Source of the DNA: Polycladomyces abyssicola
GTDB taxonomy: Bacteria > Bacillota > Bacilli > Thermoactinomycetales > JIR-001
NCBI RefSeq assembly: GCF_018326425.1
Contig: NZ_AP024601.1
Span: 1,228,001 to 1,292,000, forward strand
Length of the DNA: 64,000 bases
Direction of reading: 5' to 3'
Part shown: in pieces, positions 9,190-19,807 of the stretch
How the letters are laid out: the number at the start of each line of letters is the position of its first letter
Numbering within the stretch: position 1 is the stretch's first letter
Translations under genes and position numbers: made by a program
Notes under the pieces: generated by a model
Database searches by the model: none
Seen by the model: the letters and a program-made list of their open reading frames with translations, nothing else
Told to the model about the DNA's origin: nothing

Positions 9190-9427
9190 AATTATCAGCC
9201 CCTATCATGGGGTCATTACCCGTGTATTGAGCAGTCCATATTCCTATATCTATGAAGGGGAAAGTGTCTGTTTAATAAAAACGGAGAATGCCCTAGTCGA
9301 AATCAAGGCGGATCTGAGCGGATCTATTGAGTCACTTTATGTGAAACAAGGTGAGGTAGTCGCCCCAGGGAAGGTGCTGGCTACTATAGAGGAAGATTTT
9401 CTGTCTGTTAACGCAGGAAGCGATTAA
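9173..9427 (+). CDS. Small lipoyl/biotinyl-like domain protein lacking the attachment lysine (1)
   Basis: An 84-residue protein that is almost entirely one biotinyl/lipoyl-attachment-type fold, with the SPYHGVITRV opening, a central hairpin and the G-E-V-V-A-P-G-K-V-L-A ending. At the position of the modified lysine (the K of the EAMKM motif) there is an asparagine, in KTENALVEIKAD. It therefore probably cannot be biotinylated or lipoylated. It starts inside the agmatinase stop region with an AGGGGGAG site, so it is coupled to it. A paralogue lies at 14361-14639. Function unknown. Confidence 0.75.
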   Translation: MKVRYEIISPYHGVITRVLSSPYSYIYEGESVCLIKTENALVEIKADLSGSIESLYVKQGEVVAPGKVLATIEEDFLSVNAGSD

Positions 9428-9469
9428 AATAGCGCAGATTTTTAATTCGAAGCAAATCGAGGTGAAAAT

Positions 9470-10744
9470 ATGAGCGTTACAATATCGAAGTCTGCTCAGC
9501 AGAATGAGGAATTAAATCTCTTGAAATCGACTCAGGCCATTATAAAAGAAGCTTTGGGCCATCTGGGCTATCCCCATCAATTTTATGAATTGATCAAAGA
9601 GCCTTTGAGAACCTTAACCGTTCGGATTCCGGTCCGCATGGATGATGGCACGGTTCGCGTGTTCACCGGTTATCGTGCCCAACATAATGATGCCGTCGGG
9701 CCGACCAAAGGAGGAGTCCGGTTCCACCCGGATGTTACGGAGGACGAGGTTAAAGCTTTGTCCATTTGGATGAGCTTAAAATGCGGGATTGTAAATATCC
9801 CTTATGGCGGCGGGAAAGGTGGAATCGTCTGCGATCCACGTGAACTCTCTTTCCGTGAATTGGAGCGTTTAAGCCGGGGATACGTGAGGGCGATCAGTCA
9901 GATTGTCGGACCCGCGAAGGATATCCCGGCCCCCGACGTATTTACAAATCCCCAAATCATGGCCTGGATGCTGGATGAATACGATCACATTCGTGAATTT
10001 GATTCGCCTGGATTTATTACAGGGAAACCTTTGGTTCTTGGCGGTTCGCATGGGCGGGAAACAGCAACGGCGAAGGGAGTAACGATTTGTATTGAAGAAG
10101 CCGCGAAGCGGAAAGGAATTGATATTCAGGGGGCCAAAGTCGTCATCCAAGGTTTTGGGAATGCCGGGAGTTATTTGGCTAAATTCATGCACGATGCGGG
10201 CGCCAAAGTGATTGGAATTTCTGATGCTTACGGCGCTTTATATGATCCCGACGGCCTTGATATAGATTATTTGCTGGATCGCCGGGATTCCTTCGGGACG
10301 GTAACAAAGCTTTTTAAAAATACGATTACAAATCGGGAATTGTTGGAATTACCCTGCGACATTCTTGTGCCGGCGGCTATCGGAAATCAGATCACATCCG
10401 CCAACGCCCACAGAATCAACGCAAAGGTTGTTGTAGAAGCTGCCAACGGACCGACCACATGGGAAGGAACCAGAATCCTCACGGAAAGAGGCATTCTGCT
10501 GGTGCCTGATGTACTTGCAAGTGCTGGCGGGGTTACCGTTTCCTATTTTGAGTGGGTGCAAAACAATCAAGGTTATTATTGGTCTGAAGAGGAAGTCGAA
10601 TCCAAGTTGCGCGATGTTCTGGTCCGTGCTTTTGAAAACGTCTATAACATGTCCCAGCAAAGAAAGGTAAATATGCGCTTGGCAGCTTATATGGTGGGCA
10701 TTCGCAAATTGGCCGAAGCCAACCGGATACGGGGTTGGGTTTGA
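9470..10744 (+). CDS. gdhA: Glutamate dehydrogenase
   Basis: A 424-residue Glu/Leu/Phe/Val dehydrogenase, the usual length for the hexameric NAD-type enzyme. The substrate-site motif GGGKGGI is near residues 105-111. A Rossmann segment VVIQGFGNAGSYLAK lies near the middle. It would oxidise the glutamate made by the putrescine aminotransferase back to 2-oxoglutarate and ammonium, keeping transamination running. It follows the small lipoyl-like gene by 42 bp and probably belongs to the same transcript. A rocG/gudB-like catabolic role is inferred from context. Confidence 0.9.
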   Translation: MSVTISKSAQQNEELNLLKSTQAIIKEALGHLGYPHQFYELIKEPLRTLTVRIPVRMDDGTVRVFTGYRAQHNDAVGPTKGGVRFHPDVTEDEVKALSIWMSLKCGIVNIPYGGGKGGIVCDPRELSFRELERLSRGYVRAISQIVGPAKDIPAPDVFTNPQIMAWMLDEYDHIREFDSPGFITGKPLVLGGSHGRETATAKGVTICIEEAAKRKGIDIQGAKVVIQGFGNAGSYLAKFMHDAGAKVIGISDAYGALYDPDGLDIDYLLDRRDSFGTVTKLFKNTITNRELLELPCDILVPAAIGNQITSANAHRINAKVVVEAANGPTTWEGTRILTERGILLVPDVLASAGGVTVSYFEWVQNNQGYYWSEEEVESKLRDVLVRAFENVYNMSQQRKVNMRLAAYMVGIRKLAEANRIRGWV

Positions 10745-10865
10745 CTTTATTGCGGGACATGCGAGATTGCCTCATGGAAGGAGCCAAATGCGTTTTTAAA
10801 ACATCAAATGTTCGAAGCAAGGAAGATCGGCGGTACGTATGGAGGTAAGAAAGGAGTTGAGATCA

Positions 10866-11153
10866 TTGGACATTCTCTTTGATGAGTTGGAACAGCTGAC
10901 AGCCAGGCATGTTTGTTTGGTAACAGAGACAAACCGATACGATTTTTCCGTCCATTACTCCCAATTTTTCTGCGGAAAAAGCATGATCACTTGTTTGCAA
11001 TCAGGAACGATGTTGTTGATGTCTTACGAAGATATTTTCAATGATAATGTTTGGGTGACTAAGTTCAAGATTCCCAACGAAGATCTTGAACTGATTAAGG
11101 AGTTTTTCAAGTCGGCGCTTACTCCGCTTTATTCTGATTCCCTTCAATACTAA
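10866..11153 (+). CDS. Small conserved protein, possibly DUF3055/SAV0927 family
   Basis: A protein of about 95 residues with a TETNRYDFSVHYS segment and a CGKSMITCLQSG segment. These resemble, from memory, the Bacillota DUF3055 (SAV0927-like) family; this needs a profile search. I prefer the TTG at 10866 because AAAGGAG sits nine bases upstream and the protein then starts just before the LFDELEQ stretch. An ATG at 10839 would add nine residues but has a poor ribosome site. It lies between glutamate dehydrogenase and the aldehyde dehydrogenase; its role is unknown. Confidence 0.6.
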   Translation: MDILFDELEQLTARHVCLVTETNRYDFSVHYSQFFCGKSMITCLQSGTMLLMSYEDIFNDNVWVTKFKIPNEDLELIKEFFKSALTPLYSDSLQY

Positions 11154-11163
11154 GTTCATATTT

Positions 11164-11200
11164 TTATGCATGAGAGAATAAACTTATTCACTTTTGCATA
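11164..11200. promoter_or_regulatory. Candidate upstream activator sites for the aldehyde dehydrogenase promoter
   Basis: A TTATGCA half-site (11164-11170) and a TGCATA half-site (11195-11200) flank the inverted repeat GAATAA-AC-TTATTC (11176-11189). They lie about 65-100 bp upstream of the -24 element. The half-sites match the inverted repeat at 7985-8002. Confidence 0.5.
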
Positions 11201-11262
11201 GTTCCGGGAGTTTTTGAAAATTAGTTTTATAGCTTTGAACGGCTATTTTCCATTATTTAAAA

Positions 11263-11278
11263 TTGGCATCATATTTGC
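11263..11278 (+). promoter_or_regulatory. Sigma-54 promoter of the aldehyde dehydrogenase/aminotransferase genes
   Basis: TTGGCATCATATTTGC fits the -24/-12 consensus with GG and GC twelve bases apart, 47 bp before the ATG at 11325. Confidence 0.87.
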
Positions 11279-11324
11279 AATAGGTGAATAACGAACGCAC
11301 ATTAAATGAATAGGGGGAGTTGGA

Positions 11325-12800
11325 ATGGAGTCGATTTTAAAGATGTATATTGACGGGAAATGGACCGCTTCTTCAAGCGGGGAATTCAGACAGGTCATCA
11401 ACCCGGCGAACGGCGAAGTGATTGCAGTTGTAACGGAAGGGACTGCCGAGGATGTAAAAAAAGCGGTTGCTGCAGCGAAAAGGGCTTTTTATGAAGACGG
11501 CTGGTGGGATACCCCGGCGGTTGAACGGGCGCGTCTGTTATTCAAACTGGCAGACCGACTGGAAGAGCAAGCAGAAGAATTTGCTGAGTTAGAAGTGAAA
11601 GATAATGGGAAACCGTACCGCGAAGCGACTGTAGATGTTGCGGATGCCGTAGCGTGCTTCCGGTATTATGCGGGACTTGCTACGAAGCCGCATGGGCAAA
11701 CCTATGAAGTGGCGGACCCCATGCAATCTGTCGTGGTCCGGGAACCGATTGGCGTCTGCGGCCAAATTATCCCATGGAACTATCCCTTGTTGATGGCGGC
11801 TTGGAAACTGGCTCCGGCATTGGCGGCAGGGAATACGGTCGTCTTTAAACCTTCGGAGATCACTCCTCTTTCTGCGATCAAGCTGTTTGAAATCATTGAA
11901 GAAGTTGGCTTCCCGCCAGGGGTTGCTAACCTTGTGCTGGGTGAGGGGAAAACGGTAGGTCATGAAATCGCCGTCAACCATGACATTGATAAGGTAGCAT
12001 TCACCGGTGGCACGGCGACTGGACGCAGCATCATGCAAGCCGCAAGTGGAAACTTGAAAAAGATTTCACTTGAATTGGGCGGAAAATCGCCAAATATTGT
12101 TTTCGCGGATGCTGATTTTGAGACAGCTCTTGATTACGCGCTGTTTGCGATTTTTGTCAACCAGGGGCAAGTCTGTTCCGCAGGTTCCAGACTTTTGCTT
12201 GAAGAGAGCATCCATGATGAATTTGTAGAAAAATTGGTTGAAAGAGCGAAGAAAATCAAAGTGGGGCCGGGTAATGATCCGGATACGGAAATGGGGCCGC
12301 TCATCTCCGAAGCGCATATGAACAAAGTGCTGAACTACATCAAGATTGGCCAAGAAGAAGGGGCCAAGCTTGTCTGCGGCGGAAAAAGAATAACGGAGAA
12401 CGGGTTGGAAAAAGGCTACTTTGTTGAACCTACCATTTTTATCGACACGAAGCCGGATATGAGAATTGTGCAAGAAGAAATCTTCGGTCCCGTTTTGGTC
12501 GTGCAAAAATTCAAAGACGAAGCGGAAGCGATCCGATTGGCGAATGATACTGTTTATGGCCTCGCGGGTGCGGTATTTACGCAGGACGGAGCGAAAGCGC
12601 AACGGGTTGTACGGAAGCTGCGTGCCGGAATCACCTGGATCAATACCTATCACCCCACATACAATGAAGCTCCTTGGGGCGGTTATAAGCAGAGTGGAAT
12701 TGGTCGAGAATTAGGCACATTTGGTTATGAGGAATACACCGAAGTGAAACAGATCAATACTAATCTGCAAGTAGAGCCAACCGGATGGTACAAGGGTTAA
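11325..12800 (+). CDS. Aldehyde dehydrogenase (gamma-aminobutyraldehyde / betaine aldehyde type)
   Basis: A 491-residue NAD(P)-dependent aldehyde dehydrogenase. The catalytic base is Glu250 (ELGGKSP) and the nucleophile is Cys284 (NQGQVCSAG); the cofactor loop is FTGGTATGR. The C-terminal NTYHPTYNEAPWGGYKQSG region resembles betaine-aldehyde and aminobutyraldehyde dehydrogenases. In this setting it would oxidise 4-aminobutanal from putrescine transamination to GABA. It has its own sigma-54 promoter and is followed at 153 bp by the aminotransferase. Substrate is inferred from the neighbours. Confidence 0.88.
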   Translation: MESILKMYIDGKWTASSSGEFRQVINPANGEVIAVVTEGTAEDVKKAVAAAKRAFYEDGWWDTPAVERARLLFKLADRLEEQAEEFAELEVKDNGKPYREATVDVADAVACFRYYAGLATKPHGQTYEVADPMQSVVVREPIGVCGQIIPWNYPLLMAAWKLAPALAAGNTVVFKPSEITPLSAIKLFEIIEEVGFPPGVANLVLGEGKTVGHEIAVNHDIDKVAFTGGTATGRSIMQAASGNLKKISLELGGKSPNIVFADADFETALDYALFAIFVNQGQVCSAGSRLLLEESIHDEFVEKLVERAKKIKVGPGNDPDTEMGPLISEAHMNKVLNYIKIGQEEGAKLVCGGKRITENGLEKGYFVEPTIFIDTKPDMRIVQEEIFGPVLVVQKFKDEAEAIRLANDTVYGLAGAVFTQDGAKAQRVVRKLRAGITWINTYHPTYNEAPWGGYKQSGIGRELGTFGYEEYTEVKQINTNLQVEPTGWYKG

Positions 12801-12926
12801 AAACACTATGACCGGGAGGTCACAACCGTAAGGGGCGCGGGGAACCTTTGATCGACTATAAGGAAACCGGGGAGCAACGGTGTCCCCAACTCCCTACTTA
12901 CCCTTGATTTTCACCCGAAAATATAA

Positions 12927-14327
<1,401 letters not shown>

Positions 14328-14360
14328 ACTCTTTAGACTCGTTATAGGCGGCTGGTTAAC

Positions 14361-14639
14361 GTGAAAATTCAATCATCTATTGTAAGTTCGTATCATGGCA
14401 CCGTTGTGAAGATCTTTCATCCTTTCTCATTATCGTTTCGCAAAGATCAGCCACTGTTTCTGATCAGGACCAAAGAGGGTTTGCTGAAAGAAGTGGTTGC
14501 GGACAGCCCTGGGACGATCCACTCCTTCGAAGTGAGTGTGGGGGATGAAGTGGTTCCCGGGATGATACTTGCGTATACGGAAGAAGATCTTTCGGATTAT
14601 GAGAGCGGCCATGACTCAAAAGCAAGTGAGACCTGTTGA
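14361..14639 (+). CDS. Small lipoyl/biotinyl-like domain protein lacking the attachment lysine (2)
   Basis: A 92-residue paralogue of the protein at 9173-9427. They share a YHG opening, an LI(K/R)T segment, then AD..G.I, G..V.PG..LA and an EED ending. At the position of the modified lysine there is a glycine (RTKEGLLKEVVAD), so cofactor attachment is unlikely. The C-terminus is a short polar tail with a terminal Cys. The GTG start is 34 bp after patA. Both paralogues follow directly behind polyamine-catabolic enzymes. No function is known to me. Confidence 0.72.
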   Translation: MKIQSSIVSSYHGTVVKIFHPFSLSFRKDQPLFLIRTKEGLLKEVVADSPGTIHSFEVSVGDEVVPGMILAYTEEDLSDYESGHDSKASETC

Positions 14640-14940
14640 TTATATACATCGAGAGCTTTAGCTACCCCTCTTGATAGTCCGACACTACTTTTTGTATACT
14701 TTCCAAAAAGTAGTCCTGAATGCATATGCGGACAGGATCGAGGGATGGTTCGCCGGGCACGAACTATGTGTCAATTCCACGAGTGGTCACTGGTCAAAAG
14801 GATATATCTCGAAACCCCTGGCTTTTGGCTATGGGAAGTCATCATGAGTAAACTGAAAGGTAGGGAACTCTTATCTGCAGATGTAAAGGGTGACCTACCT
14901 TTTTCTCTATGATCCATCATCAGAGAGGGGGATCGAATTT
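14640..14940. other. Intergenic region with an 11-bp inverted repeat
   Basis: No gene seen. An inverted repeat ACTACTTTTTG / CAAAAAGTAGT at 14684-14714 may end the upstream transcript. A TGCATA motif follows at about 14721, similar to the activator half-sites. I see no -24/-12 promoter here. Confidence 0.5.
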
Positions 14941-17049
14941 ATGCTGGTGTTCACTGCAGAAAATATACGGCCTATTCAAACCGTATCCATTTGTGCTTCG
15001 ATCTCCGAGGTACAAAAACATTTACAACGGCACAAAGACAGGTATTTATTTGTCCGGGAAGATGACGAAATCGTGGGTTTTGTAAAGGCGCGAAATATAA
15101 AGAGATATGAGGACTTTTCCTCTTTGTTGGAGGAGATGACTCCGCTTGATCGGGTTTATAGTATTACATGTGGCCAACAAGTGCCTGATGTTTATAAGTT
15201 ATTGGGTGAAGATATTATTCTGGTAAGAGATGAGAACCAAGTCCTCTGCGGTTACTTGCAAAGAGATGATATTATCATTGAGTTATTAAGACAAGATGAA
15301 ACCATTGATTTGTTTCGGACCATTTTGTCATCGATCCCTCTGGGAATCTTCGTTGTTGACCGTAAAGGCTATATGATTAACTACAATGTTGAAGGACTCA
15401 GGATGATCAAAATGGATGCCGAGCAGATACAAAATGTAAAGGCAAGTGAAATTTTCGGGGCTGAGCATATTGACCGGGTTTTATCCACTGGTGAAACCGT
15501 TCTTAATCAACTCCATATTACACCGCAGATGGGGATTTTAGCTGATTACAGCCCCATCTTGAATAAAGAAAATGAAGTCAAAGGGATGATTATCATTGTC
15601 CAGGATCTTCCTATGCTTGAAGAGCTGGCGATGGAACTGGATTATGTCAAAGGTTTAAATAAAGACTTAAATGCCATTCTTTCTACCGTCTATGATGAAA
15701 TTCTCGTTGTGGACAGCGAAGGCCGATTGCTCCGGTTTAGTGATAACAAAATGTCTGATTTTTGGGCTGGGGATATGAATGAACTGATCGGCAAAAACCT
15801 GGTGGAATTAGAGGAAAAGGGACTGTTTAAGCCTTCGGTAACCCGATTGGTTTTAGAGCGCAAGAAGAAGGTATCTGTAATCCAAGAAACCGCGCAGGGC
15901 AGAAAAGTTCTGGCGGTTGGAACTCCGGTGTTTGATGAGCAAGGAAACCTGGACCGAATTGTGATCGCATCGCGGGATATTACGGAGACAACGAAACTGA
16001 AAAGCGAATTAAAGCAAGTGAGAAGGCTATCCGAACAGTACAAAAAAGAACTGGTGGATCTGAAGAAAAGAGAAATGTTGAATCGCAATATTATCTATTG
16101 CAGCCCGAAAATTGAACGTATCATGAAATATATCGAAAAAGTGGCGCAATTTTCGTCCACCGTTTTGCTGACAGGAGAATCCGGGGTGGGAAAAGAGGTC
16201 TTTGCCAAAGCGATCCACCAGCTCGGGCCCAGATCCAGGAAGCCCTTTCTTAAGATCAACTGTGGCGCGATACCTGAAAACTTGTTAGAGAGTGAACTTT
16301 TCGGCTATGAAAAAGGAGCTTTTACCGGTGCGGATCCAAAGGGAAAAATAGGCTATTTCAGACAAGCCGACAAAGGAGTCCTTTTTTTGGATGAAATTGC
16401 GGAGATGCCTCTGTCCCTGCAGGTAAAACTGCTCAGGGTCTTACAGGAACGCGAAGTGATTCCCGTCGGGGGCGTTCAGCCGATTCCGGTCGATGTACAA
16501 ATCGTAGCCGCAACAAATAAAAACTTGGAACAGCTTGTGGAAAAAGGGCTCTTTCGTGAAGATCTCTATTATCGGTTAAATGTGATTCCGATTCATATCC
16601 CGCCGCTTAGAGAAAGGCTGGAAGATATTCCCCCACTCGCTTATTACTTTTTGCAAAAATTAAACGAAACCTACAATACAAACATTCAACTGGCTCCGGA
16701 TGCATTAAATCTGTTGGAAGTTTACCCATGGCCCGGGAATGTGAGAGAGCTTCAAAATGTGATTGAGCGGGCGGTTGTCACGATTGATGACGATATGATT
16801 GACGCTGATCAAATTTCCCGCCTGTTGCAGTGGAAAAAATTGGATACGAAAAGCAAACCAATCATTACCAACATCATGCCCCTGCAAGAAGCATTGGAAG
16901 AAGTGGAAGAGCAGCTCATATTACTCGCCATGGAAAAATACAAAACGACGACAATGGCTGCCAAGATGCTGGGCATTAGCCAATCATCAGTAAGTCGAAA
17001 ATATCAAAAAATAATGAAAAAGAGAGCGGAGAAATCAAAAATCGTATAA
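14941..17049 (+). CDS. Sigma-54-dependent activator, CBS-PAS-PAS-AAA+-HTH
   Basis: A 702-residue enhancer-binding protein. The N-terminal 115 residues look like a tandem CBS-type ligand module. Two PAS-like domains follow at about 125-225 and 243-350, then an AAA+ domain with Walker A GESGVGKE at 412-419 and the sigma-54 loop GAFTGA at 459-464. A C-terminal Fis-type helix-turn-helix ends the protein. I chose the ATG at 14941 because GAGAGGGGG lies nine bases upstream; a GTG at 14890 is in frame but has no ribosome site. It is placed after the putrescine genes and is probably a second regulator of them. Confidence 0.92.
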   Translation: MLVFTAENIRPIQTVSICASISEVQKHLQRHKDRYLFVREDDEIVGFVKARNIKRYEDFSSLLEEMTPLDRVYSITCGQQVPDVYKLLGEDIILVRDENQVLCGYLQRDDIIIELLRQDETIDLFRTILSSIPLGIFVVDRKGYMINYNVEGLRMIKMDAEQIQNVKASEIFGAEHIDRVLSTGETVLNQLHITPQMGILADYSPILNKENEVKGMIIIVQDLPMLEELAMELDYVKGLNKDLNAILSTVYDEILVVDSEGRLLRFSDNKMSDFWAGDMNELIGKNLVELEEKGLFKPSVTRLVLERKKKVSVIQETAQGRKVLAVGTPVFDEQGNLDRIVIASRDITETTKLKSELKQVRRLSEQYKKELVDLKKREMLNRNIIYCSPKIERIMKYIEKVAQFSSTVLLTGESGVGKEVFAKAIHQLGPRSRKPFLKINCGAIPENLLESELFGYEKGAFTGADPKGKIGYFRQADKGVLFLDEIAEMPLSLQVKLLRVLQEREVIPVGGVQPIPVDVQIVAATNKNLEQLVEKGLFREDLYYRLNVIPIHIPPLRERLEDIPPLAYYFLQKLNETYNTNIQLAPDALNLLEVYPWPGNVRELQNVIERAVVTIDDDMIDADQISRLLQWKKLDTKSKPIITNIMPLQEALEEVEEQLILLAMEKYKTTTMAAKMLGISQSSVSRKYQKIMKKRAEKSKIV

Positions 17050-17064
17050 ATAGCGATGAACAAG

Positions 17065-17100
17065 AAGGGTCAATGCAGACTTGCATTGACCCTTTTCTTC
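17065..17100. terminator. Bidirectional terminator between activator and permease
   Basis: Arms AAGGGTCAATGCA and TGCATTGACCCTT are separated by a 4-nt loop and followed by a T-rich run. It serves the two convergent genes. Confidence 0.9.
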
Positions 17101-17106
17101 TGTTGT

Positions 17107-18468
17107 TTAGCCGGCGATGGTTTTTTGGTCTGCATTATCCTCTTGATATTGAGGGGGTTGTACCCGGAACATTTTCGTAATGTACATGAGAATAGTGATA
17201 CCAACTCCAGACCAAATCAAGCCCATAACCAAGGCACTCGTTTGAATGCTGTACCACAAGTAAGCGACGAATGCTGCCCCGGCCAGAGGAGAGATGAGAT
17301 AACTGAAGAAACCTTTTAGCGTACTGTGTTGCTTCTCTTTCACCACATAATGGGCAATTACGGACAGATTAACAAAAGTGAAAGCGATTAATGCTCCGTA
17401 GTTGATAAGTGATGCAGCAGTGTCAAGCTCAATGAACAAGGCGGTCAGACAGACAAAACCGACGATGATCACGTTATACACTGGGGTTCCCCAGCGGGGA
17501 TGGACATAACCAAACACTTTTTTTGGCAACACACGATCCCGTCCCATCGCATATAACAGGCGAGTTACACTGGCATGGGAAGCGAGTCCGGATGCGAGAG
17601 TGCCCATAAACGCGCCTGCCAAGAAAAAGATTTGGAAAATCTTCCCTCCTACAATGAGAGCCATTTCGGGCGAAGGAGCTTCAGGATCATTAAACTTGGA
17701 CACGTCGGGAAACATGGCTTGTGCGAAGTAAGAAGTGGTGATGAATATGAGTCCGCCAACCATAGCCACCAGGAAAATCCCGCGCGGGATCGTCTTGGTC
17801 GGTTCGGGCGTCTCCTCAGACAAAGTGGTCACGGCATCAAACCCCAAGTAAGAGAAGCAAACAATCGATGCACCTGCTAACAGGTGAGAGAAATCCAGAT
17901 CAGGCTTCACCAGTGGCTGTAAAGTGAAAACACTGCCTGCGCCTTTTCCCGCCAGAAGATCTTGAATAACGAGAGCGATGTAAAGTACTACCACCAGTGT
18001 TTGATAAAAGACCAAAAACGTGTTGAAATTGGCAAGGAAGTTGACATTTAAGACATTTAGCACAGTTACTGCGGCCACAAATAAGAGCACCCAGATCCAA
18101 TCAGGAACTGTGGGAAACAAAGCGTTAAAATAAATTTTTGCTAGCAGTGCGTTTACCATCGGCAGGAAAATATAGTCCAGGAGTGCCGACCAGCCTACCA
18201 GAAAACCAAGATGCGGGCTGATTGTTTTTTGCGTGTACGTATAGGCAGAACCTGCATTGGGAAACGCTTTTACCATCTGTCCATAACTGGCCGCCGTAAA
18301 CAACATGGCGATGAGTCCCACAATATAAGCGGTTGGTGTCAGTCCTCCCGATTCTCCAGATACAATTCCAAACGTGTCGAATACAACCATGGGTGTCATA
18401 TAACCTACACCGAGGACGACAATTTGCCACAAATTGAGTGATCGTTTCAGTTGTCCGGATTGATTCAT
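17107..18468 (-). CDS. plaP: Putrescine importer, PlaP/PuuP-like APC permease
   Basis: A 453-residue amino acid-polyamine-organocation permease with about 12 hydrophobic segments. It resembles E. coli PlaP and PuuP closely: the MVVFDTFGIVSG opening, NAGSAYTYTQKTISP, the middle FSYLGFDAVTTLSEET, and the terminal ALIAFTFVNLSVI. It would import putrescine by proton symport, a second route besides the ABC importer. It reads convergently toward the activator and has a sigma-54 promoter with a perfect palindrome upstream. Confidence 0.9.
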   Translation of the reverse strand: MNQSGQLKRSLNLWQIVVLGVGYMTPMVVFDTFGIVSGESGGLTPTAYIVGLIAMLFTAASYGQMVKAFPNAGSAYTYTQKTISPHLGFLVGWSALLDYIFLPMVNALLAKIYFNALFPTVPDWIWVLLFVAAVTVLNVLNVNFLANFNTFLVFYQTLVVVLYIALVIQDLLAGKGAGSVFTLQPLVKPDLDFSHLLAGASIVCFSYLGFDAVTTLSEETPEPTKTIPRGIFLVAMVGGLIFITTSYFAQAMFPDVSKFNDPEAPSPEMALIVGGKIFQIFFLAGAFMGTLASGLASHASVTRLLYAMGRDRVLPKKVFGYVHPRWGTPVYNVIIVGFVCLTALFIELDTAASLINYGALIAFTFVNLSVIAHYVVKEKQHSTLKGFFSYLISPLAGAAFVAYLWYSIQTSALVMGLIWSGVGITILMYITKMFRVQPPQYQEDNADQKTIAG

Positions 18469-18519
18469 TTTTCATTCCTCCTGATGTAAGGAGAGTTAAG
18501 ATTCTGACAATATTATTCA

Positions 18520-18535
18520 GCAAATATTATGCCAA
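18520..18535 (-). promoter_or_regulatory. Sigma-54 promoter of plaP
   Basis: Minus-strand TTGGCATAATATTTGC matches the consensus with correct GG/GC spacing, about 52 bp before the plaP start codon. It lies in the 315-bp gap 18469-18783; the right half of that gap holds only the ribosome site of the next gene. Confidence 0.85.
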
Positions 18536-18578
18536 TTCTCCGATCGAAAAGCATTAGGATTCAAAGCAGAATGAAGAT

Positions 18579-18594
18579 CCTGATGATCATCAGG
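18579..18594. promoter_or_regulatory. Perfect 16-bp palindrome upstream of the plaP promoter
   Basis: CCTGATGATCATCAGG equals its own reverse complement. It is about 45 bp upstream of the -24 element, a position expected of an enhancer-binding-protein site. It differs from the TTATGCA-type repeat, so it may belong to the other activator. Confidence 0.55.
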
Positions 18595-18783
18595 ACTGTT
18601 AAAACAAATATACTATTCCGTTTTGGATAGTTTATTCAACCATACATACTCTCCACTTTTGGAAAACTAGGCCCCTTGACGGGTCGTCAGAGCGGATGGT
18701 GTCGAGGTTGCTCCGGTTGTTTCAGTTTCGTCGTTTGCACTATGATGGAAGGGGTAGGATTGCAGTGAAAAAGGGGGAAAAGG

Positions 18784-19755
18784 ATGCGCGTCTTGGTAAC
18801 CGGCGGAACCGGTTTTGTCGGTCGCAATCTGGTTCATCTGTTGCACGATGCGGGTCATGAGGTAACCTTGTTGCACCGCCCGACATCACGGTTGCACGAT
18901 CTGCCTGACGGCATTCGAAAAGTGCAGGGAGACGTGACGGATGCCGATTCCATCGCAGGCGTCTGCGAAGGGATCGACTGGGTATTCCATGTGGCGGGAG
19001 AGGTGAGTTGGGGCCGTTTTGTCCGTCGGGCCATGTCAGATAGCCATGTGATAGGGACGCAAAACATGGTGAATGAGGCGAAACGGGCCGGTGTCCGACG
19101 TTTTGTACAAACCAGTTCAGCTGCTGCGGTAGGCCTGCCGGACTCCGAGGAGCCGGTGGATGAAACTTATCCTTTTGACGGCGGACAATTGGATGTGGGG
19201 TACGCGATCGCCAAACGGAAAGCCGAGGAGATCGTTCTGCGGGCGGTGGATGACGGATTGCCTGCAGTAGTGGTCAATCCAACCGTGATCTTCGGTATCC
19301 GTACATACACGCCCAATTTTGTCGCAGCGGTGGCCAAAGGGCGGCTCACCATTGCGCCTGACGGTGGTGTCAATCTGTGTGACGTGCGGGACGTGGTCCG
19401 CGGACATCTCTTGGCGGCGGAAAAGGGACGGATCGGGGAGCGCTACATCTTGGGCGGAACCAATCTCCTCTTTGTGGAGGCGTTTCGCCGCATTGCCCGG
19501 TTGGGTGGCTCGGATAGGCCGATCCGTGTGTTGAAGCGGACGGCGGCGATCCCGATCGCGCTGGTTTCCGAATCCCTTTCCTGGATCAACGGTCGGGAGC
19601 CCGCATTGGCATGGGATTTGGCCAAACTGACGGGCCGTCGCATCTATTATTCTTCACAAAAGGCGATGCGTGAGCTGGGATACACGATCACTCCGTTTGA
19701 CGAGGCGATGCGGGAAACAGTTGACTGGTTGATGGGTAACACCAGGGTTGACTAA
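18784..19755 (+). CDS. NAD-dependent epimerase/dehydratase-family protein
   Basis: A 323-residue extended short-chain dehydrogenase. The N-terminal nucleotide-binding motif is VTGGTGFVGRNL, and the catalytic Tyr/Lys pair is in YAIAKRKAE near residue 140. It resembles dihydroflavonol-4-reductase-like and hopanoid-associated epimerases; the substrate cannot be told. An AAGGGGGAAAAGG site precedes the ATG. It is a single gene with no functional link to its neighbours. Confidence 0.82.
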   Translation: MRVLVTGGTGFVGRNLVHLLHDAGHEVTLLHRPTSRLHDLPDGIRKVQGDVTDADSIAGVCEGIDWVFHVAGEVSWGRFVRRAMSDSHVIGTQNMVNEAKRAGVRRFVQTSSAAAVGLPDSEEPVDETYPFDGGQLDVGYAIAKRKAEEIVLRAVDDGLPAVVVNPTVIFGIRTYTPNFVAAVAKGRLTIAPDGGVNLCDVRDVVRGHLLAAEKGRIGERYILGGTNLLFVEAFRRIARLGGSDRPIRVLKRTAAIPIALVSESLSWINGREPALAWDLAKLTGRRIYYSSQKAMRELGYTITPFDEAMRETVDWLMGNTRVD

Positions 19756-19807
19756 GGCGTAGGTAATCCGTGAGGGATCAAATGCTTTCCTGGGTGAGCG
19801 ACTTCTT

